Both the position numbers and the translations under genes were made by a program. From Hyphomicrobiales bacterium (GTDB taxonomy: Bacteria > Pseudomonadota > Alphaproteobacteria > Rhizobiales > Rhizobiaceae): a stretch of 64,000 nucleotides of DNA. Numbering within the stretch: position 1 is the stretch's first letter; every line of letters starts with the position of its first letter. The notes below the pieces were generated by a model. It was not told where the DNA came from. It worked only from the letters and a program-made list of their open reading frames with translations, and did not search any database. Of this stretch, positions 26,918-35,900 are shown piece by piece. The stretch lies in NCBI GenBank assembly GCA_900468535.1, contig UBTY01000016.1, positions 202,101 to 266,100 of the forward strand, read 5' to 3'.

Positions 26918-27346
26918 TCAGGCGATCAGGCGCGGATACTCGATTGCCGGGCAGCGATTCATGACGACCTTCAATCCGGCGCTCTCGGCAATCCGCGCGG
27001 ACGCATCATCACGAACGCCAAGCTGCGACCAGATGACCTTGGGACGAGGCTCCATCTGCAGCGCCTCCTCCACCACCTCCGGCAGGTATTCGGACGCCCT
27101 GAAGACATCGACCATATCGACTGCGGTGGGGATGTCGGCAAGCCGGGCATAGACGAGTTGCCCATGGATCAGCTTGCCTGCCTGGCCGGGATTGACGGGG
27201 ATGACCTGATAGCCGCGTGCCAGCAAGAACGCCATGACACCGTTGCTGGGTCGCGCCGGATTTGGCGAGGCGCCCGTCAGAGCTATCGTCTTCACCGAGC
27301 GCAGGATATCAATGATATAGTCGTCGTCATATCGGTCGTGATTCAT
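26918..27346 (-). CDS. CoA-binding domain protein (YccU-like)
   Basis: Rossmann-fold protein of 142 residues from the start MNHDRYDDDYIIDILRSVK. The features TIALTGASPNPARPSNGVMAFLLARGY and VIPVNPGQAG are the CoA-binding pattern seen in YccU/YneT-type proteins and in succinyl-CoA ligases. It has no catalytic domain, so it may bind CoA or a nucleotide. The start at 27346 is supported by AAAGAGG upstream; an upstream ATG at 27436 would run into the divergent promoter region. Divergent from the small secreted protein gene. Physiological role unknown. Confidence 0.85.
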   Translation of the reverse strand: MNHDRYDDDYIIDILRSVKTIALTGASPNPARPSNGVMAFLLARGYQVIPVNPGQAGKLIHGQLVYARLADIPTAVDMVDVFRASEYLPEVVEEALQMEPRPKVIWSQLGVRDDASARIAESAGLKVVMNRCPAIEYPRLIA

Positions 27347-27448
27347 GCGTGCCTCTTTGCCACCAAGCCATGATTTCCGCGCCGAATTTTGAAACCGACG
27401 CCTCGCTTTTATCGTATATAGGTAGTGCCAAGCCACAGGAGGATCCCC

Positions 27449-27778
27449 ATGAAAAAGACGGCCCTTTTGCTTTCCTTTGCATTGGTCGCGTCGCCGGCCA
27501 TGGCAATCTCCCGATACAACTCACAGAGCATGACCTGCCAGAGCGCCCGCGCCGCCATTCACAACGAGGGCGCGGTGATTTTCCGCTACCCGTCCAAGCG
27601 CGTTCCCGGGATGCCGCTCTACGACCGCTATGTCCGCAACAGCCGCTTCTGCGACGGCAACAAATATGCTGAATGGACGCGTATTCCGACGAAGGATGAT
27701 CCCGGCTGCCGGGTTCTGAATTGTCAGAATATTGACAACCTAGACGGGATGTTTCTTGTTCCAGACTATTCGCTCTGA
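27449..27778 (+). CDS. Small secreted cysteine-containing protein
   Basis: Predicted periplasmic or secreted protein of 109 residues. The N-terminus MKKTALLLSFALVASPAMA is a clear Sec signal peptide with an AxA-type cleavage site near residue 19. The mature part has four cysteines (MTCQS, RFCDG, GCRVLNCQN), enough for two disulfides, and is rich in arginine and tyrosine. The ATG at 27449 has AGGAGG with good spacing; an in-frame ATG 24 nt earlier overlaps that site. I do not recognise the family; many rhizobia have similar short secreted proteins. Confidence 0.8.
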   Translation: MKKTALLLSFALVASPAMAISRYNSQSMTCQSARAAIHNEGAVIFRYPSKRVPGMPLYDRYVRNSRFCDGNKYAEWTRIPTKDDPGCRVLNCQNIDNLDGMFLVPDYSL

Positions 27779-28180
27779 GGCGATCACAAGACATCTGCGC
27801 TGCTCTCGTTCAGCTTGCTGAAACACAACTTCTCCGGCCTGTCGAAACGGGTGAATTGTGACAACGTGTGTCATTCACGCATCACGCTTAAAAATTGCGA
27901 GAGCCGGCGAGGCTCGTGTTCTATGTATATCCTGTATATGAACACCATATGTTCCCGCATATGTTAGAAACACCTCATAGTTGAATGAGGCGAATCGATT
28001 GAACGCAGTTGGCGTACGTACATCTTGGTGACACCGCCAGCCGACAATCTGTGATTGTTAACGCATTCGTCACGGCCAAGTGTCGAGATCGCACGACGCA
28101 AAGCCATGTTGGCATTTTGCCTTCGACGGCGTAACAAGGGCCCCGGATCCGCCCGTCAATACACCGCTCGGTAGTTTTTC
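27779..28180. other. AT-richer noncoding region with short direct repeats
   Basis: About 400 nt without a gene. It includes a GAGCC-GGCGA-GGCTC hairpin (27901-27915), TGTATAT repeated at 27924 and 27933, CATATGTT repeated at 27946-27953 and 27958-27965 (12-bp period), and a CCTCAT/ATGAGG hairpin (27973-27990 approximately). It may hold a regulator site or a small RNA. I cannot assign it. Confidence 0.5.
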
Positions 28181-29017
28181 TTGTCGCTCACAGTCATCCT
28201 GCTGGTTCTTCTAGGCGCGCTGCTGCACGCAATCTGGAACGCGCTCATCAAGGCGGGCACGGACAAGTCGCTTGACGCCAGCCTCATCTCGGCAGGTGGT
28301 GCGGTTACGGCCCTGCCTTTCCTGTTTTTCCTGCCGCTGCCCGATGCCTCGGCCTGGCCCTACATCGGTGCTTCGGCGATCCTTCAGTTCCTCTATTTCC
28401 AGCTTGTCGCCGGCGCCTATCGCGCAGGTGACATCGGCCTGGTCTATCCGATCATGAGAGGGTGCGCGCCGCTGCTGGTCGCCGCGACAAGCGGTTTCAT
28501 CCTGAACGAGAGCCTGTCGCCTGGAGCGATGCTTGGCACCGCGACGATCTGCGCAGGCATTCTGACTTTGGCGCTCGAGGCGCGACGCGGCAGCGGCCAT
28601 GCGATCCGCCTGGCGCTCGCCAACGCTTGCGTCATCGCGACCTATACCTATGTCGACGGCATCGGCGCGCGGGTATCCGGCAACGCGGTATCCTATACAC
28701 TGTGGATGTCGCTGCTGCCGCCGATCCTGCTGCTGACCTGGGCCGTCTCGAAGCGAGGAGCGGTGGCGGTTGCCGTGCATGTCCGCTACAATTGGTGGCG
28801 CGGATTGATCGGCGGCGGCGGATCGATTGCCTCCTACGGCCTCGCGCTCTGGGCAATGACAAAAGCGCCGGTCGCAACCGTCGCTGCGCTGCGCGAGACG
28901 TCGATCCTGTTTGCGCTGCTGATTTCCGTGATCGTGCTCAAGGAAAAGGCCAGTCCGTGGCGCTATCTCGCCGGCGCGATCATCGCGCTTGGCGGCCTGA
29001 TCCTCAAGCTCGCCTAA
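28181..29017 (+). CDS. EamA/DMT-family transporter
   Basis: Inner-membrane protein of 278 residues with about ten hydrophobic helices arranged as two EamA-like repeats, typical of drug/metabolite exporters. Recognisable parts are GALLHAIWNALIKAG at the start, AYRAGDIGLVYPIMRGCAPLLVA, and the C-terminal KAPVATVAALRETSILFALLISV with LKEKASPWRYLAGAIIALGG. The start is a TTG at 28181 with only a weak ribosome site, but no later start preserves the first helix. It is convergent with the enoyl-CoA hydratase gene, with only 1 nt between the stops. Substrate unknown. Confidence 0.87.
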   Translation: MSLTVILLVLLGALLHAIWNALIKAGTDKSLDASLISAGGAVTALPFLFFLPLPDASAWPYIGASAILQFLYFQLVAGAYRAGDIGLVYPIMRGCAPLLVAATSGFILNESLSPGAMLGTATICAGILTLALEARRGSGHAIRLALANACVIATYTYVDGIGARVSGNAVSYTLWMSLLPPILLLTWAVSKRGAVAVAVHVRYNWWRGLIGGGGSIASYGLALWAMTKAPVATVAALRETSILFALLISVIVLKEKASPWRYLAGAIIALGGLILKLA

Positions 29018-29018
29018 G

Positions 29019-29852
29019 CTATTCGCCAGTCCACTGCGGCGTGCGCTTGGAGAGGAAAGCCCCGATCCCTTCCTCGGCATCGGCCGTCATCATGTTGTCG
29101 ACCATTACCTGCGCCGCATAGCTGTAGGCTTCCTCGACCGGCATTTCGAGCTGGCGATAGAACGCTTCCTTGCCGAACTTCAGCGTCAGCGGCGATTTGC
29201 TCGCAATCACGGATGCATATTTGGTAACGACCTGTGTCAGGTACTGTTTCGGCACGATGCGGTTCACGAGGCCGAAATCCTTGGCCGTTGAGGCGTCGAT
29301 CGTCTCGCCCGTCAGCAGCATCTCCATCGCCTGCTTGCGATGGGCAGCCCGCGTCACAGCCACCATCGGCGTCGAGCAGAACAGGCCGATATTGACGCCC
29401 GGCGTGCAAAAGGTTGCCGTATCGGTGCAGATTGCAAGATCGCAGGAAGCGACAAGCTGGCAGCCGGCAGCGGTCGCAAGACCATCGATCTCAGCAATGA
29501 CAGGCTTCGGGAGGCGGGTGATTTCGAGCATGAGGTCGGCAGCCAGCGCGAAGGTCTCCTCGAAGAATGCCTCGCCGCCATCTTCGTCGGCGCGATGCGC
29601 CGTCAATTCCTTGAGGTCGTGGCCGGCGGAAAAGACATTGCCCGTGGAGGCGATGATGACCACGCGGACGGCAGCGTCTTCGGCAGCGCTCTGCAGCTCG
29701 CCGATCAGCGTTTCCATGACCGCAATGGAAAGCGCGTTGGCAGGCGGATTGCTGAGCGTCAGCCGCAGGACGCCGTCGCTCAACTGCGGAATGACAAGCG
29801 CACCCTCGCCCGCTTTGCTCGGGTCTTTCCGAAAGGATACGACTTCGGCCAT
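29019..29852 (-). CDS. Enoyl-CoA hydratase/isomerase family protein
   Basis: Crotonase-fold protein of 277 residues. The oxyanion-hole segments are FSAGHDLKELT and IDGLATAAGCQLVASCDLAI. In the catalytic region the usual glutamates of true hydratases are replaced (TPGVNIGLFCSTP), a pattern of the ECHDC3-like subgroup, so hydratase activity is not assured. The ATG at 29852 has GGGAG upstream. It is divergent from a thioesterase gene, which also acts on acyl-CoA in related clusters. Confidence 0.88.
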   Translation of the reverse strand: MAEVVSFRKDPSKAGEGALVIPQLSDGVLRLTLSNPPANALSIAVMETLIGELQSAAEDAAVRVVIIASTGNVFSAGHDLKELTAHRADEDGGEAFFEETFALAADLMLEITRLPKPVIAEIDGLATAAGCQLVASCDLAICTDTATFCTPGVNIGLFCSTPMVAVTRAAHRKQAMEMLLTGETIDASTAKDFGLVNRIVPKQYLTQVVTKYASVIASKSPLTLKFGKEAFYRQLEMPVEEAYSYAAQVMVDNMMTADAEEGIGAFLSKRTPQWTGE

Positions 29853-29925
29853 GGTCTAACTCCCTGCATTGCCATTTCGTGCTAATTGTTCTGCCACAGG
29901 CGACAAGCAATTTCGAGGCAAACTC

Positions 29926-30357
29926 ATGCAGCCGGTCATGACGATCGACGAGCTCCACCGTTTTCTGGACACGGACTTCCCCCAGATCCACACGGACGGT
30001 CGGGTCTTCACCGTCACCGAAATCCACCCCGGCAGCGTCTCGATGCGTCTCGACCCAAACGAGAGGCACTTACGCCCCGGTGGCACCGTATCAGGCCCCG
30101 CGCTTTTCACCCTGGCGGATGTCACGGCCTATGCGGCGGTGCTCGCGCATATCGGGCCTGTCGCGCTTGCGGTTACCACCAGTCTCAATATCAATTTCCT
30201 GCGGCTACCGAAGCTCCGGCCAACGACCTGCACCTGCAGAATTCTCAAGCTCGGCAAGCGCCTCGCGGTCATCGAGGCGTCGATTTTCCAGGAGAATGAG
30301 GACGAGCTGATCGCCCACGCAACGGCGACTTACTCAATTCCGCCACGCGAAATATGA
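29926..30357 (+). CDS. PaaI-family thioesterase (hotdog fold)
   Basis: Predicted acyl-CoA thioesterase of 143 residues. The hotdog helix-beta pattern and motif RPGGTVSGPALFTLADVTAYAAV carry the conserved G-G-x-x-x-G-x-x-x-x-x-x-D arrangement, with a following TTSLNINFLR strand as in PaaI. The ATG at 29926 (MQPVMTIDELH) has GAGG 7 nt upstream; an earlier in-frame ATG (29869) lies in the shared promoter region. Divergent from the enoyl-CoA hydratase-like gene. Substrate not predictable. Confidence 0.87.
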   Translation: MQPVMTIDELHRFLDTDFPQIHTDGRVFTVTEIHPGSVSMRLDPNERHLRPGGTVSGPALFTLADVTAYAAVLAHIGPVALAVTTSLNINFLRLPKLRPTTCTCRILKLGKRLAVIEASIFQENEDELIAHATATYSIPPREI

Positions 30358-30429
30358 GGTATTAAAATACCACATATCTAAGCGGTTGATTTTGCTTACA
30401 TGTTTTTATGAGCTAGCAACCCAACATCG

Positions 30430-30458
30430 TTGACCAAGCACGTCTTTGCCTTTATACA
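30430..30458 (+). promoter_or_regulatory. Sigma-70 promoter of rplM-rpsI
   Basis: TTGACC, a 17-nt spacer and TATACA, a strong housekeeping-type promoter. The predicted start near 30465 leaves a leader of about 117 nt before rplM. Confidence 0.8.
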
Positions 30459-30471
30459 CACCGCCAGAAAT

Positions 30472-30490
30472 GCAGCCTTCCGGGGCTGCT
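30472..30490 (+). promoter_or_regulatory. Hairpin at the 5' end of the rplM leader
   Basis: GCAGCC at 30472-30477 pairs with GGCTGC at 30484-30489 and is followed by TTTCTTTTT. It starts only about 7 nt after the predicted transcription start. It looks like a terminator or an L13-binding element; ribosomal operons are commonly autoregulated through leaders, but no L13 site is known to me in this group. Confidence 0.5.
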
Positions 30491-30581
30491 TTCTTTTTGG
30501 TGCGTCTCCGGACGTCCAAACCAAGCAACAAGAAACGCCCTTCGCCTTCGGGCACAAGGGATCCAAAAGAGAGTAACTACT

Positions 30582-31046
30582 ATGGCAACTTTCTCCCAGA
30601 AGCCTGCAGAGGTGGAGAAGAAGTGGGTCATCATCGACGCCGAAGGGCTGGTCGTTGGTCGTCTCGCTTCCGTCATCGCTATGCGTCTGCGCGGCAAGCA
30701 CAAGGCAACCTTCACGCCCCACGTTGACGACGGCGACAACGTCATCGTCATCAATGCCGACAAGGTCGTATTCACCGGCAAGAAGTACTCCGACAAGGTT
30801 TACTACTGGCACACGGGTTACGCTGGCGGCATCAAGGAGCGTACCGCTCGCCAGATCATCGAAGGCCGCTTCCCGGAGCGCGTTCTCGAGAAGGCCGTTG
30901 AGCGCATGGTTCCTCGTGGCCCGCTCGGCCGTCGTCAGATGAAGAACCTCCGCGTTTACGCTGGTTCCAACCATCCCCACGAAGCACAGCAGCCGACCGT
31001 CCTCGACGTCTCCAAGCTGAACAAGAAGAACGTAAGGAGCGCCTAA
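30582..31046 (+). CDS. rplM: 50S ribosomal protein L13
   Basis: Large-subunit rRNA-binding protein of 154 residues, one of the early assembly proteins. Signature stretches are [16 protein letters not shown] near the N-terminus, [15 protein letters not shown] sequence (here [13 protein letters not shown]) and [24 protein letters not shown]. It has a strong promoter and structured leader upstream and is followed 2 nt later by rpsI, the usual rplM-rpsI pair. Confidence 0.98.
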   Translation: MATFSQKPAEVEKKWVIIDAEGLVVGRLASVIAMRLRGKHKATFTPHVDDGDNVIVINADKVVFTGKKYSDKVYYWHTGYAGGIKERTARQIIEGRFPERVLEKAVERMVPRGPLGRRQMKNLRVYAGSNHPHEAQQPTVLDVSKLNKKNVRSA

Positions 31047-31048
31047 GA

Positions 31049-31516
31049 ATGGCTGACCTCTCCTCCCTGAAGGATCTCGGCACGTCCGCTGAAGCTGCTG
31101 CTCCGGCTCACGTCCGCAAGGTCGACTCGCTTGGCCGTTCCTACGCGACCGGCAAGCGTAAGGACGCTGTAGCCCGCGTTTGGGTCAAGGCCGGCTCCGG
31201 CAAGATCATCGTCAACGGCAAGGACTTCACGGCATACTTCGCCCGTCCGGTTCTGCAGATGATCCTGCGTCAGCCGATCGTCGCTGCTGCCCGTGACGGC
31301 CAGTTCGACATCATCGCAACGGTTGCAGGCGGCGGTCTCTCCGGCCAGGCCGGTGCAGTTCGTCACGGTCTGTCCAAGGCTCTCACCTACTTCGAGCCGG
31401 GCCTGCGCTCGGTCCTGAAGAAGGGTGGCTTCCTGACCCGCGACAGCCGCGTTGTTGAACGTAAGAAGTACGGTAAGGCCAAGGCTCGCCGTTCGTTCCA
31501 GTTCTCCAAGCGCTAA
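31049..31516 (+). CDS. rpsI: 30S ribosomal protein S9
   Basis: Small-subunit protein of 155 residues whose C-terminal tail reaches the P-site tRNA. The N-terminus carries a rhizobial extension of about 25 residues before the conserved [19 protein letters not shown]. The end ([17 protein letters not shown]) has the invariant C-terminal SKR. It lies 2 nt after rplM and ends at a strong terminator. Confidence 0.98.
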   Translation: MADLSSLKDLGTSAEAAAPAHVRKVDSLGRSYATGKRKDAVARVWVKAGSGKIIVNGKDFTAYFARPVLQMILRQPIVAAARDGQFDIIATVAGGGLSGQAGAVRHGLSKALTYFEPGLRSVLKKGGFLTRDSRVVERKKYGKAKARRSFQFSKR

Positions 31517-31540
31517 TCGCTTCGAACTATCGAAATGCGA

Positions 31541-31566
31541 AGGCCGGGCTCTGCCCGGCCTTTTTT
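31541..31566 (+). terminator. Terminator of rplM-rpsI
   Basis: AGGCCGGGC at 31541-31549 pairs perfectly with GCCCGGCCT at 31553-31561 around TCT, followed by TTTTT. It begins 24 nt after the rpsI stop; its T-run overlaps the end of the convergent VOC gene. Confidence 0.93.
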
Positions 31567-31942
31567 ATTCCGGCTTACGGAAGAAAGCTTCGAGCCTATA
31601 ACCGTCGGGATCGATCACGAAGGCCGCGTAGTAGAACTGGCTGTATTCTGGGCGGATGCCGGGCGGGCCATTGTCTTCGCCGCCATTGGCAAGACCCGCG
31701 GCATAGAAGGAATTGACCGCTTCCTCGCTTGTCGCCGTAAAGCAGAAATGCAATCCCGATCCACGGTCCGCCGGGACCGGATGTTCGGCCTCCATGACCC
31801 AGAAGGCCGGCTTTTCGGCACCGTATCCGACGGTGTTGCCAAAACTGGACAGCCGCTCATAACCGAGCGCTCCGAGTGCCGCGTCGTAGAACGCTCCCGA
31901 TCTTTCAATGTTCTTTACGCCGATCGATATGTGATCGAACAT
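31565..31942 (-). CDS. VOC-family (glyoxalase/dioxygenase-fold) protein
   Basis: Single-module protein of 125 residues with the beta-alpha-beta-beta-beta vicinal-oxygen-chelate fold. Typical sequence is MFDHISIGVKNIERSGAFYDAALGALGYE at the start, with a metal-ligand His, GLHFCFTATSEEAV in the middle and FVIDPDGYRLEAFFRKPE at the end, with a metal-ligand Glu. No evidence for a specific reaction. Convergent with rpsI; the stop lies in the rpsI terminator. Confidence 0.87.
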   Translation of the reverse strand: MFDHISIGVKNIERSGAFYDAALGALGYERLSSFGNTVGYGAEKPAFWVMEAEHPVPADRGSGLHFCFTATSEEAVNSFYAAGLANGGEDNGPPGIRPEYSQFYYAAFVIDPDGYRLEAFFRKPE

Positions 31943-32066
31943 GGGTATCAGCTCCTTCGCTCATCGCTGGCTGCAGGTTCTCCGACACCGGGAGCGAAGT
32001 CAACGACGCGCTTCGATCCCGAACCAACATCGGCAGCTTCAGAGCCTGCCATCGGCGGCCACACCG

Positions 32067-33752
32067 CTAGGCCGCCGGCCCCAGAGCCCCGAGAAGTGTC
32101 GCAAGTGCATCCTCGCTCTGGTAGGGAAACACCAATCGCAGCAGTTCCGGGCCAAGTCTCGGCTGAAGCCGACGCGCTTCGACCTCGCAGTGCGCGCGCC
32201 GTACCTCGTCTCCGCGCAGGGCATGGGCAGCCGCAAGCAAGATGAGTGTTCGCCACGACTTCGCCGGTACATTCTCAAATTCCTCCGCGGCATCATCGCC
32301 ACGGCCTTGCTGAAGCCGAATGATGCCGCTGATCGCCCAGAACCACACCGGCGGATGCGTCGATCGTCGAAAGCATTCCTCGATTTCGGCAGCGGCGGCT
32401 TCCAGATCACCGACATAGTGGAGCAATTCGGCGAAATCGGCGCGGATCTCGATATCGCTTGGCGCGAGGTCGCGCGCCTTGCGGTAGTGGGATTTCGCGC
32501 CCTCATAGTTTCGCATCATCAACTGAACCAGCGCCGCAGAGTACTGCGCAAAGGCGTCGTTGTTGTCGAGGCGCAATGCGATGCGCGAGACGTCCCCGGC
32601 GCGTTGCAGACGCTCAGGCGTGCCCTCCATGCTGAAGGTGTGCGTCAGTGCAATGGCGTGCATGGTGTGAGCTTCGATAAGACCAGGGTCGAGCTGCGCG
32701 GCTCTCTCGAAAAAGCGCTCGGCCTCCCACAGCAGATGTTTGGCATCGAGCATCCTGCCGTAAAGAAAGTTCTCGTAGGCGGACCAGGAGGATTCGGGTT
32801 TAGTGGCGACGGCCTTGGATGACACTTGGAGGACCTTGTCCACCACAAGCGACACGATCTCCGCTGCGACGGATTCGATTGCATCCATTTGACAATCCGC
32901 CGGAAGATCGAAAGCCCGAGACCACAAGATCGATGTGCCCGTCGTGGACGCGAACCTAACGCTCAGCCGGAACGGGCCTGTTCCATGAACGACGATGCTC
33001 ACTGTGTAATCGTGAGCGCGGATGCTCATTTCCGAAGCCGAGGTCGGAGCGACGTCGATCCAGCGGCGTTCGGAGAGAAACTGCTCGATGCTCGAGCTTG
33101 CTAACCCTGCAATACCCTGCCCGCCGGCAAGGGATGAGGAGCTGGATGCAACTCGCACGAGGACTTTTTCCGCGCTCCGCGACGACGTCGTTTCGTCAGC
33201 CAGCGAGTGTGCAGCGGGGATCGGGCCAGTCCGGCGCGGTTGCCAGTGCCAGACGCGGACTGGTCGCTCGATGTTCTTCAGGCGTTTTTCGCCGCCCGCG
33301 ACGAACTCGGCCCCAAGTCGCGTCGCGATCTGGTGATAGACCCCATCGGTCACGCATATGCCACCCGGCAACGCGTTTGCTTCAATACGAGAGGCAACGT
33401 TGACCCCATCCCCGAACAAGTCGGAGCCGTCCACCAGAACGTCCGCAAGGTTGATGCCAATCCTGATCGCCGGGCGCGCGCCCTCACCTGTTCCGTCCGC
33501 CAACTCGCCCTGGATCGCCATCGCGCATTCGACTGCGCCAGTCACCGAGTCGAATACGGACAGCGTTCCGTCGCCGATCAACTTGAAGACCCGGCCGCCG
33601 TTGCGCTCGATGTTCGGCTCCGCAACATCGCTGTGTATCGCCTTGACCAGCGCAAGCGTCGTCTCTTCGTCTCTTTCCATGAGGCGGGAATAGCCGACAA
33701 CGTCCGTCGCCATGATCGCTGCCAGCCGTCGCTTGAGAGGCACGCTCGGCAT
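32067..33752 (-). CDS. Class III adenylate/guanylate cyclase with C-terminal TPR
   Basis: Predicted cytosolic nucleotide cyclase of 561 residues. The N-terminal catalytic domain shows both metal-binding aspartates (ATDVVGYSRLM and IGDGTLSVFDSV) and the FGDGVNVASRIEA motif that includes transition-state residues. A middle domain (about 225-350) resembles the TolB/FlgO-like module common in rhizobial cyclases; the rest is TPR-like (FFERAAQLDPGLIEAHTMHAIAL, YRKARDLAPSDIEIRADFAELLHYVGDLEAA in pieces). The start at 33752 has GGAGGG 5 nt upstream. No transmembrane helix. Rhizobia have many such paralogues; its signal is unknown. Confidence 0.88.
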   Translation of the reverse strand: MPSVPLKRRLAAIMATDVVGYSRLMERDEETTLALVKAIHSDVAEPNIERNGGRVFKLIGDGTLSVFDSVTGAVECAMAIQGELADGTGEGARPAIRIGINLADVLVDGSDLFGDGVNVASRIEANALPGGICVTDGVYHQIATRLGAEFVAGGEKRLKNIERPVRVWHWQPRRTGPIPAAHSLADETTSSRSAEKVLVRVASSSSSLAGGQGIAGLASSSIEQFLSERRWIDVAPTSASEMSIRAHDYTVSIVVHGTGPFRLSVRFASTTGTSILWSRAFDLPADCQMDAIESVAAEIVSLVVDKVLQVSSKAVATKPESSWSAYENFLYGRMLDAKHLLWEAERFFERAAQLDPGLIEAHTMHAIALTHTFSMEGTPERLQRAGDVSRIALRLDNNDAFAQYSAALVQLMMRNYEGAKSHYRKARDLAPSDIEIRADFAELLHYVGDLEAAAAEIEECFRRSTHPPVWFWAISGIIRLQQGRGDDAAEEFENVPAKSWRTLILLAAAHALRGDEVRRAHCEVEARRLQPRLGPELLRLVFPYQSEDALATLLGALGPAA

Positions 33753-33929
33753 AAGCCCTCCGAGAACCGTTTCACTCAGCATCAACAACGACGGGTAGAG
33801 TAGCACAGAACGATCGGTGGGATCATCGTCTCCGCGATCCTGCGTGTGCCTTGCATTCTATCGTCCTGTCGCTTACCCCTTCTGCCGGCAGGCATATGCC
33901 TGCGTTAGATCGAAGTCAGGATTACCCTC

Positions 33930-34889
33930 GTGGCAAAGAAGACCATAGATCACGCCTTCACGGCAACCAGCCTCACCTCTTCAGCCAGCGACCCGACCTT
34001 TGCCGGCGCGCTGTCATTCATGCGTCGCCGCTTCACCAAGGATCTCACCGGGGCGGACGCCGTTGTCTGGGGCATTCCCTTTGATGCTGCGACCTCAAAT
34101 CGCCCCGGCACGCGGTTCGGTCCACAGGCGATCCGCCGCGCTTCCGCGATTTTCGACAACGACCCGCAATACCCCTTCAATCGCGACCTGTTCGCCGAGA
34201 TGGCGGTCATCGACTATGGCGACTGCCTGCTCGATTACGGCAATCACCACGAGACGCCCAAGGCGATCGAGCAGCAGGCACGGACGATCGTCGACAGCGG
34301 CGCCTTCATGCTGACCCTTGGCGGCGATCATTTCGTCACCTGGCCGATCCTCAAGGCGCATGCCGCCAAGCATGGACCGCTGGCGCTCGTCCAGTTCGAC
34401 GCCCACCAGGACACCTGGTTCGACGACAACAAGCGTATCGACCACGGTTCCTTCGTGGCGCGGGCAGCGCGAGACGGCATCATCGATCCGGATCGGTCGA
34501 TCCAGATCGGCATCCGGACGCATGCGCCCGAGGATTTCGGCATTCACATTCTCTATGGCCATCAGCTCGAGGATATGAGCGCCGGCGATATCGCCTCGAC
34601 GATCATCTCGCACACCCGCGGGGCGCCGTCCTACCTGACCTTCGACATCGATTGCCTCGACCCTGCCTTTGCGCCCGGCACCGGTACGCCCGTATCGGGC
34701 GGCCCCTCCAGCGCCAAGATTCTCTCAGTGCTGCAGCGCCTGCACCAGCTGGACATCAGGGGCGCCGACGTCGTGGAGGTGTCACCGCCCTATGACCATG
34801 CCGATATTACCGCCATTGCGGGGGCGACGGTCGCGATGTATATGCTTGGCCTGCATGCCGAACGCCGCGCAAGCGCGTCACACGGCTGA
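33930..34889 (+). CDS. speB: Agmatinase (ureohydrolase family)
   Basis: Manganese enzyme of 319 residues that hydrolyses agmatine to putrescine and urea. The metal ligands are in GGDHFVTWP, FDAHQDTWFD and FDIDCLDPAFAPGTGTPVSGG, all intact. The start is a GTG (GTGGCAAAGAAG) with AGGA upstream. A related guanidino substrate cannot be excluded, since the family is broad. It lies 63 nt before argC, so polyamine and arginine synthesis are side by side and possibly co-transcribed. Confidence 0.9.
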   Translation: MAKKTIDHAFTATSLTSSASDPTFAGALSFMRRRFTKDLTGADAVVWGIPFDAATSNRPGTRFGPQAIRRASAIFDNDPQYPFNRDLFAEMAVIDYGDCLLDYGNHHETPKAIEQQARTIVDSGAFMLTLGGDHFVTWPILKAHAAKHGPLALVQFDAHQDTWFDDNKRIDHGSFVARAARDGIIDPDRSIQIGIRTHAPEDFGIHILYGHQLEDMSAGDIASTIISHTRGAPSYLTFDIDCLDPAFAPGTGTPVSGGPSSAKILSVLQRLHQLDIRGADVVEVSPPYDHADITAIAGATVAMYMLGLHAERRASASHG

Positions 34890-34952
34890 CTCATCTCTCT
34901 TACAAAATGATTCCGGACTTCTTTCTAACCTATTGAAAGTGTGAGCAAGACA

Positions 34953-35885
34953 ATGGCACCGAAGATCTTCATCGATGGCGAACACGGCACGACGGGCTTG
35001 CAGATCCGCACGCGCATGGCCGGCCGTCGCGATGTCGAGCTGTTGTCGATCCCGGAAGCCGAGCGTCGCAACGCGGCGATGCGCGAGGATATGCTCAATA
35101 ACGCCGACATCGCGATCCTCTGCCTGCCCGACGATGCTTCGAAGGAGGCCGTGCAGATGGTCTCCGGCAATAACAACGTGCGCGTCATCGACACCTCCAC
35201 TGCCTTCCGCGTCAACCCGACCTGGGCTTACGGTTTCGCGGAGATGGACAAGGAACAGGCCGAGAAGATCAAGGCTTCTCGCTTCGTCGCCAATCCCGGC
35301 TGCTACCCCACCGGTGCCATCGGCCTCATTCGGCCGTTGCGTGCTGCCGGCATCCTGCCCGACGGCTATCCGGTCACCGTCAATGCGGTTTCGGGCTACA
35401 CCGGCGGCGGCAAGCAGATGATCGCGCAGATCGAAGACCAGAGCCGCGACGATGCGATTACCGCGCCACACTTCCTCTACGGCCTGACGCTGAACCACAA
35501 GCACGTTCCGGAGATGAAGATTCATGGGCTGCTCGATCGCGCGCCGATCTTCTCGCCGTCGGTCGGGAAGTTCGCGCAGGGCATGATCGTTCAGGTGCCG
35601 CTGCATCTCGATGATCTCGCCGAAGGCACGACGCTCGAAAGCATCCATTCCGCCCTCGTCGCTCACTACGCCGGCCAGGATATCGTAACTGTCGTGCCGC
35701 TGGAGCAGAGCAGCAAGCTGCCGCGTATCGATGCTGTCGAACTCGCCGGCAAAGACACGATGAAGCTCTTCGTTTTCGGCACGCCAGGCGCCTCGCAGGT
35801 CAATCTCGTGGCGCTGCTCGACAACCTCGGCAAGGGCGCTTCGGGCGCGGCCGTCCAGAACATGGATCTGATGCTCGCCTCCTGA
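34953..35885 (+). CDS. argC: N-acetyl-gamma-glutamyl-phosphate reductase, type 2
   Basis: NADPH-dependent enzyme of 310 residues for the third step of arginine synthesis. The short type-2 form begins [19 protein letters not shown], with the catalytic cysteine in [13 protein letters not shown] and a late HKHVPEM segment. An in-frame GTG at 34941 would add 4 residues; I prefer the ATG because it matches the family N-terminus, though neither has a strong ribosome site. Follows agmatinase and precedes a TSUP permease by 15 nt. Confidence 0.95.
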   Translation: MAPKIFIDGEHGTTGLQIRTRMAGRRDVELLSIPEAERRNAAMREDMLNNADIAILCLPDDASKEAVQMVSGNNNVRVIDTSTAFRVNPTWAYGFAEMDKEQAEKIKASRFVANPGCYPTGAIGLIRPLRAAGILPDGYPVTVNAVSGYTGGGKQMIAQIEDQSRDDAITAPHFLYGLTLNHKHVPEMKIHGLLDRAPIFSPSVGKFAQGMIVQVPLHLDDLAEGTTLESIHSALVAHYAGQDIVTVVPLEQSSKLPRIDAVELAGKDTMKLFVFGTPGASQVNLVALLDNLGKGASGAAVQNMDLMLAS

Positions 35886-35900
35886 TCCGGGAGCCTGTCG

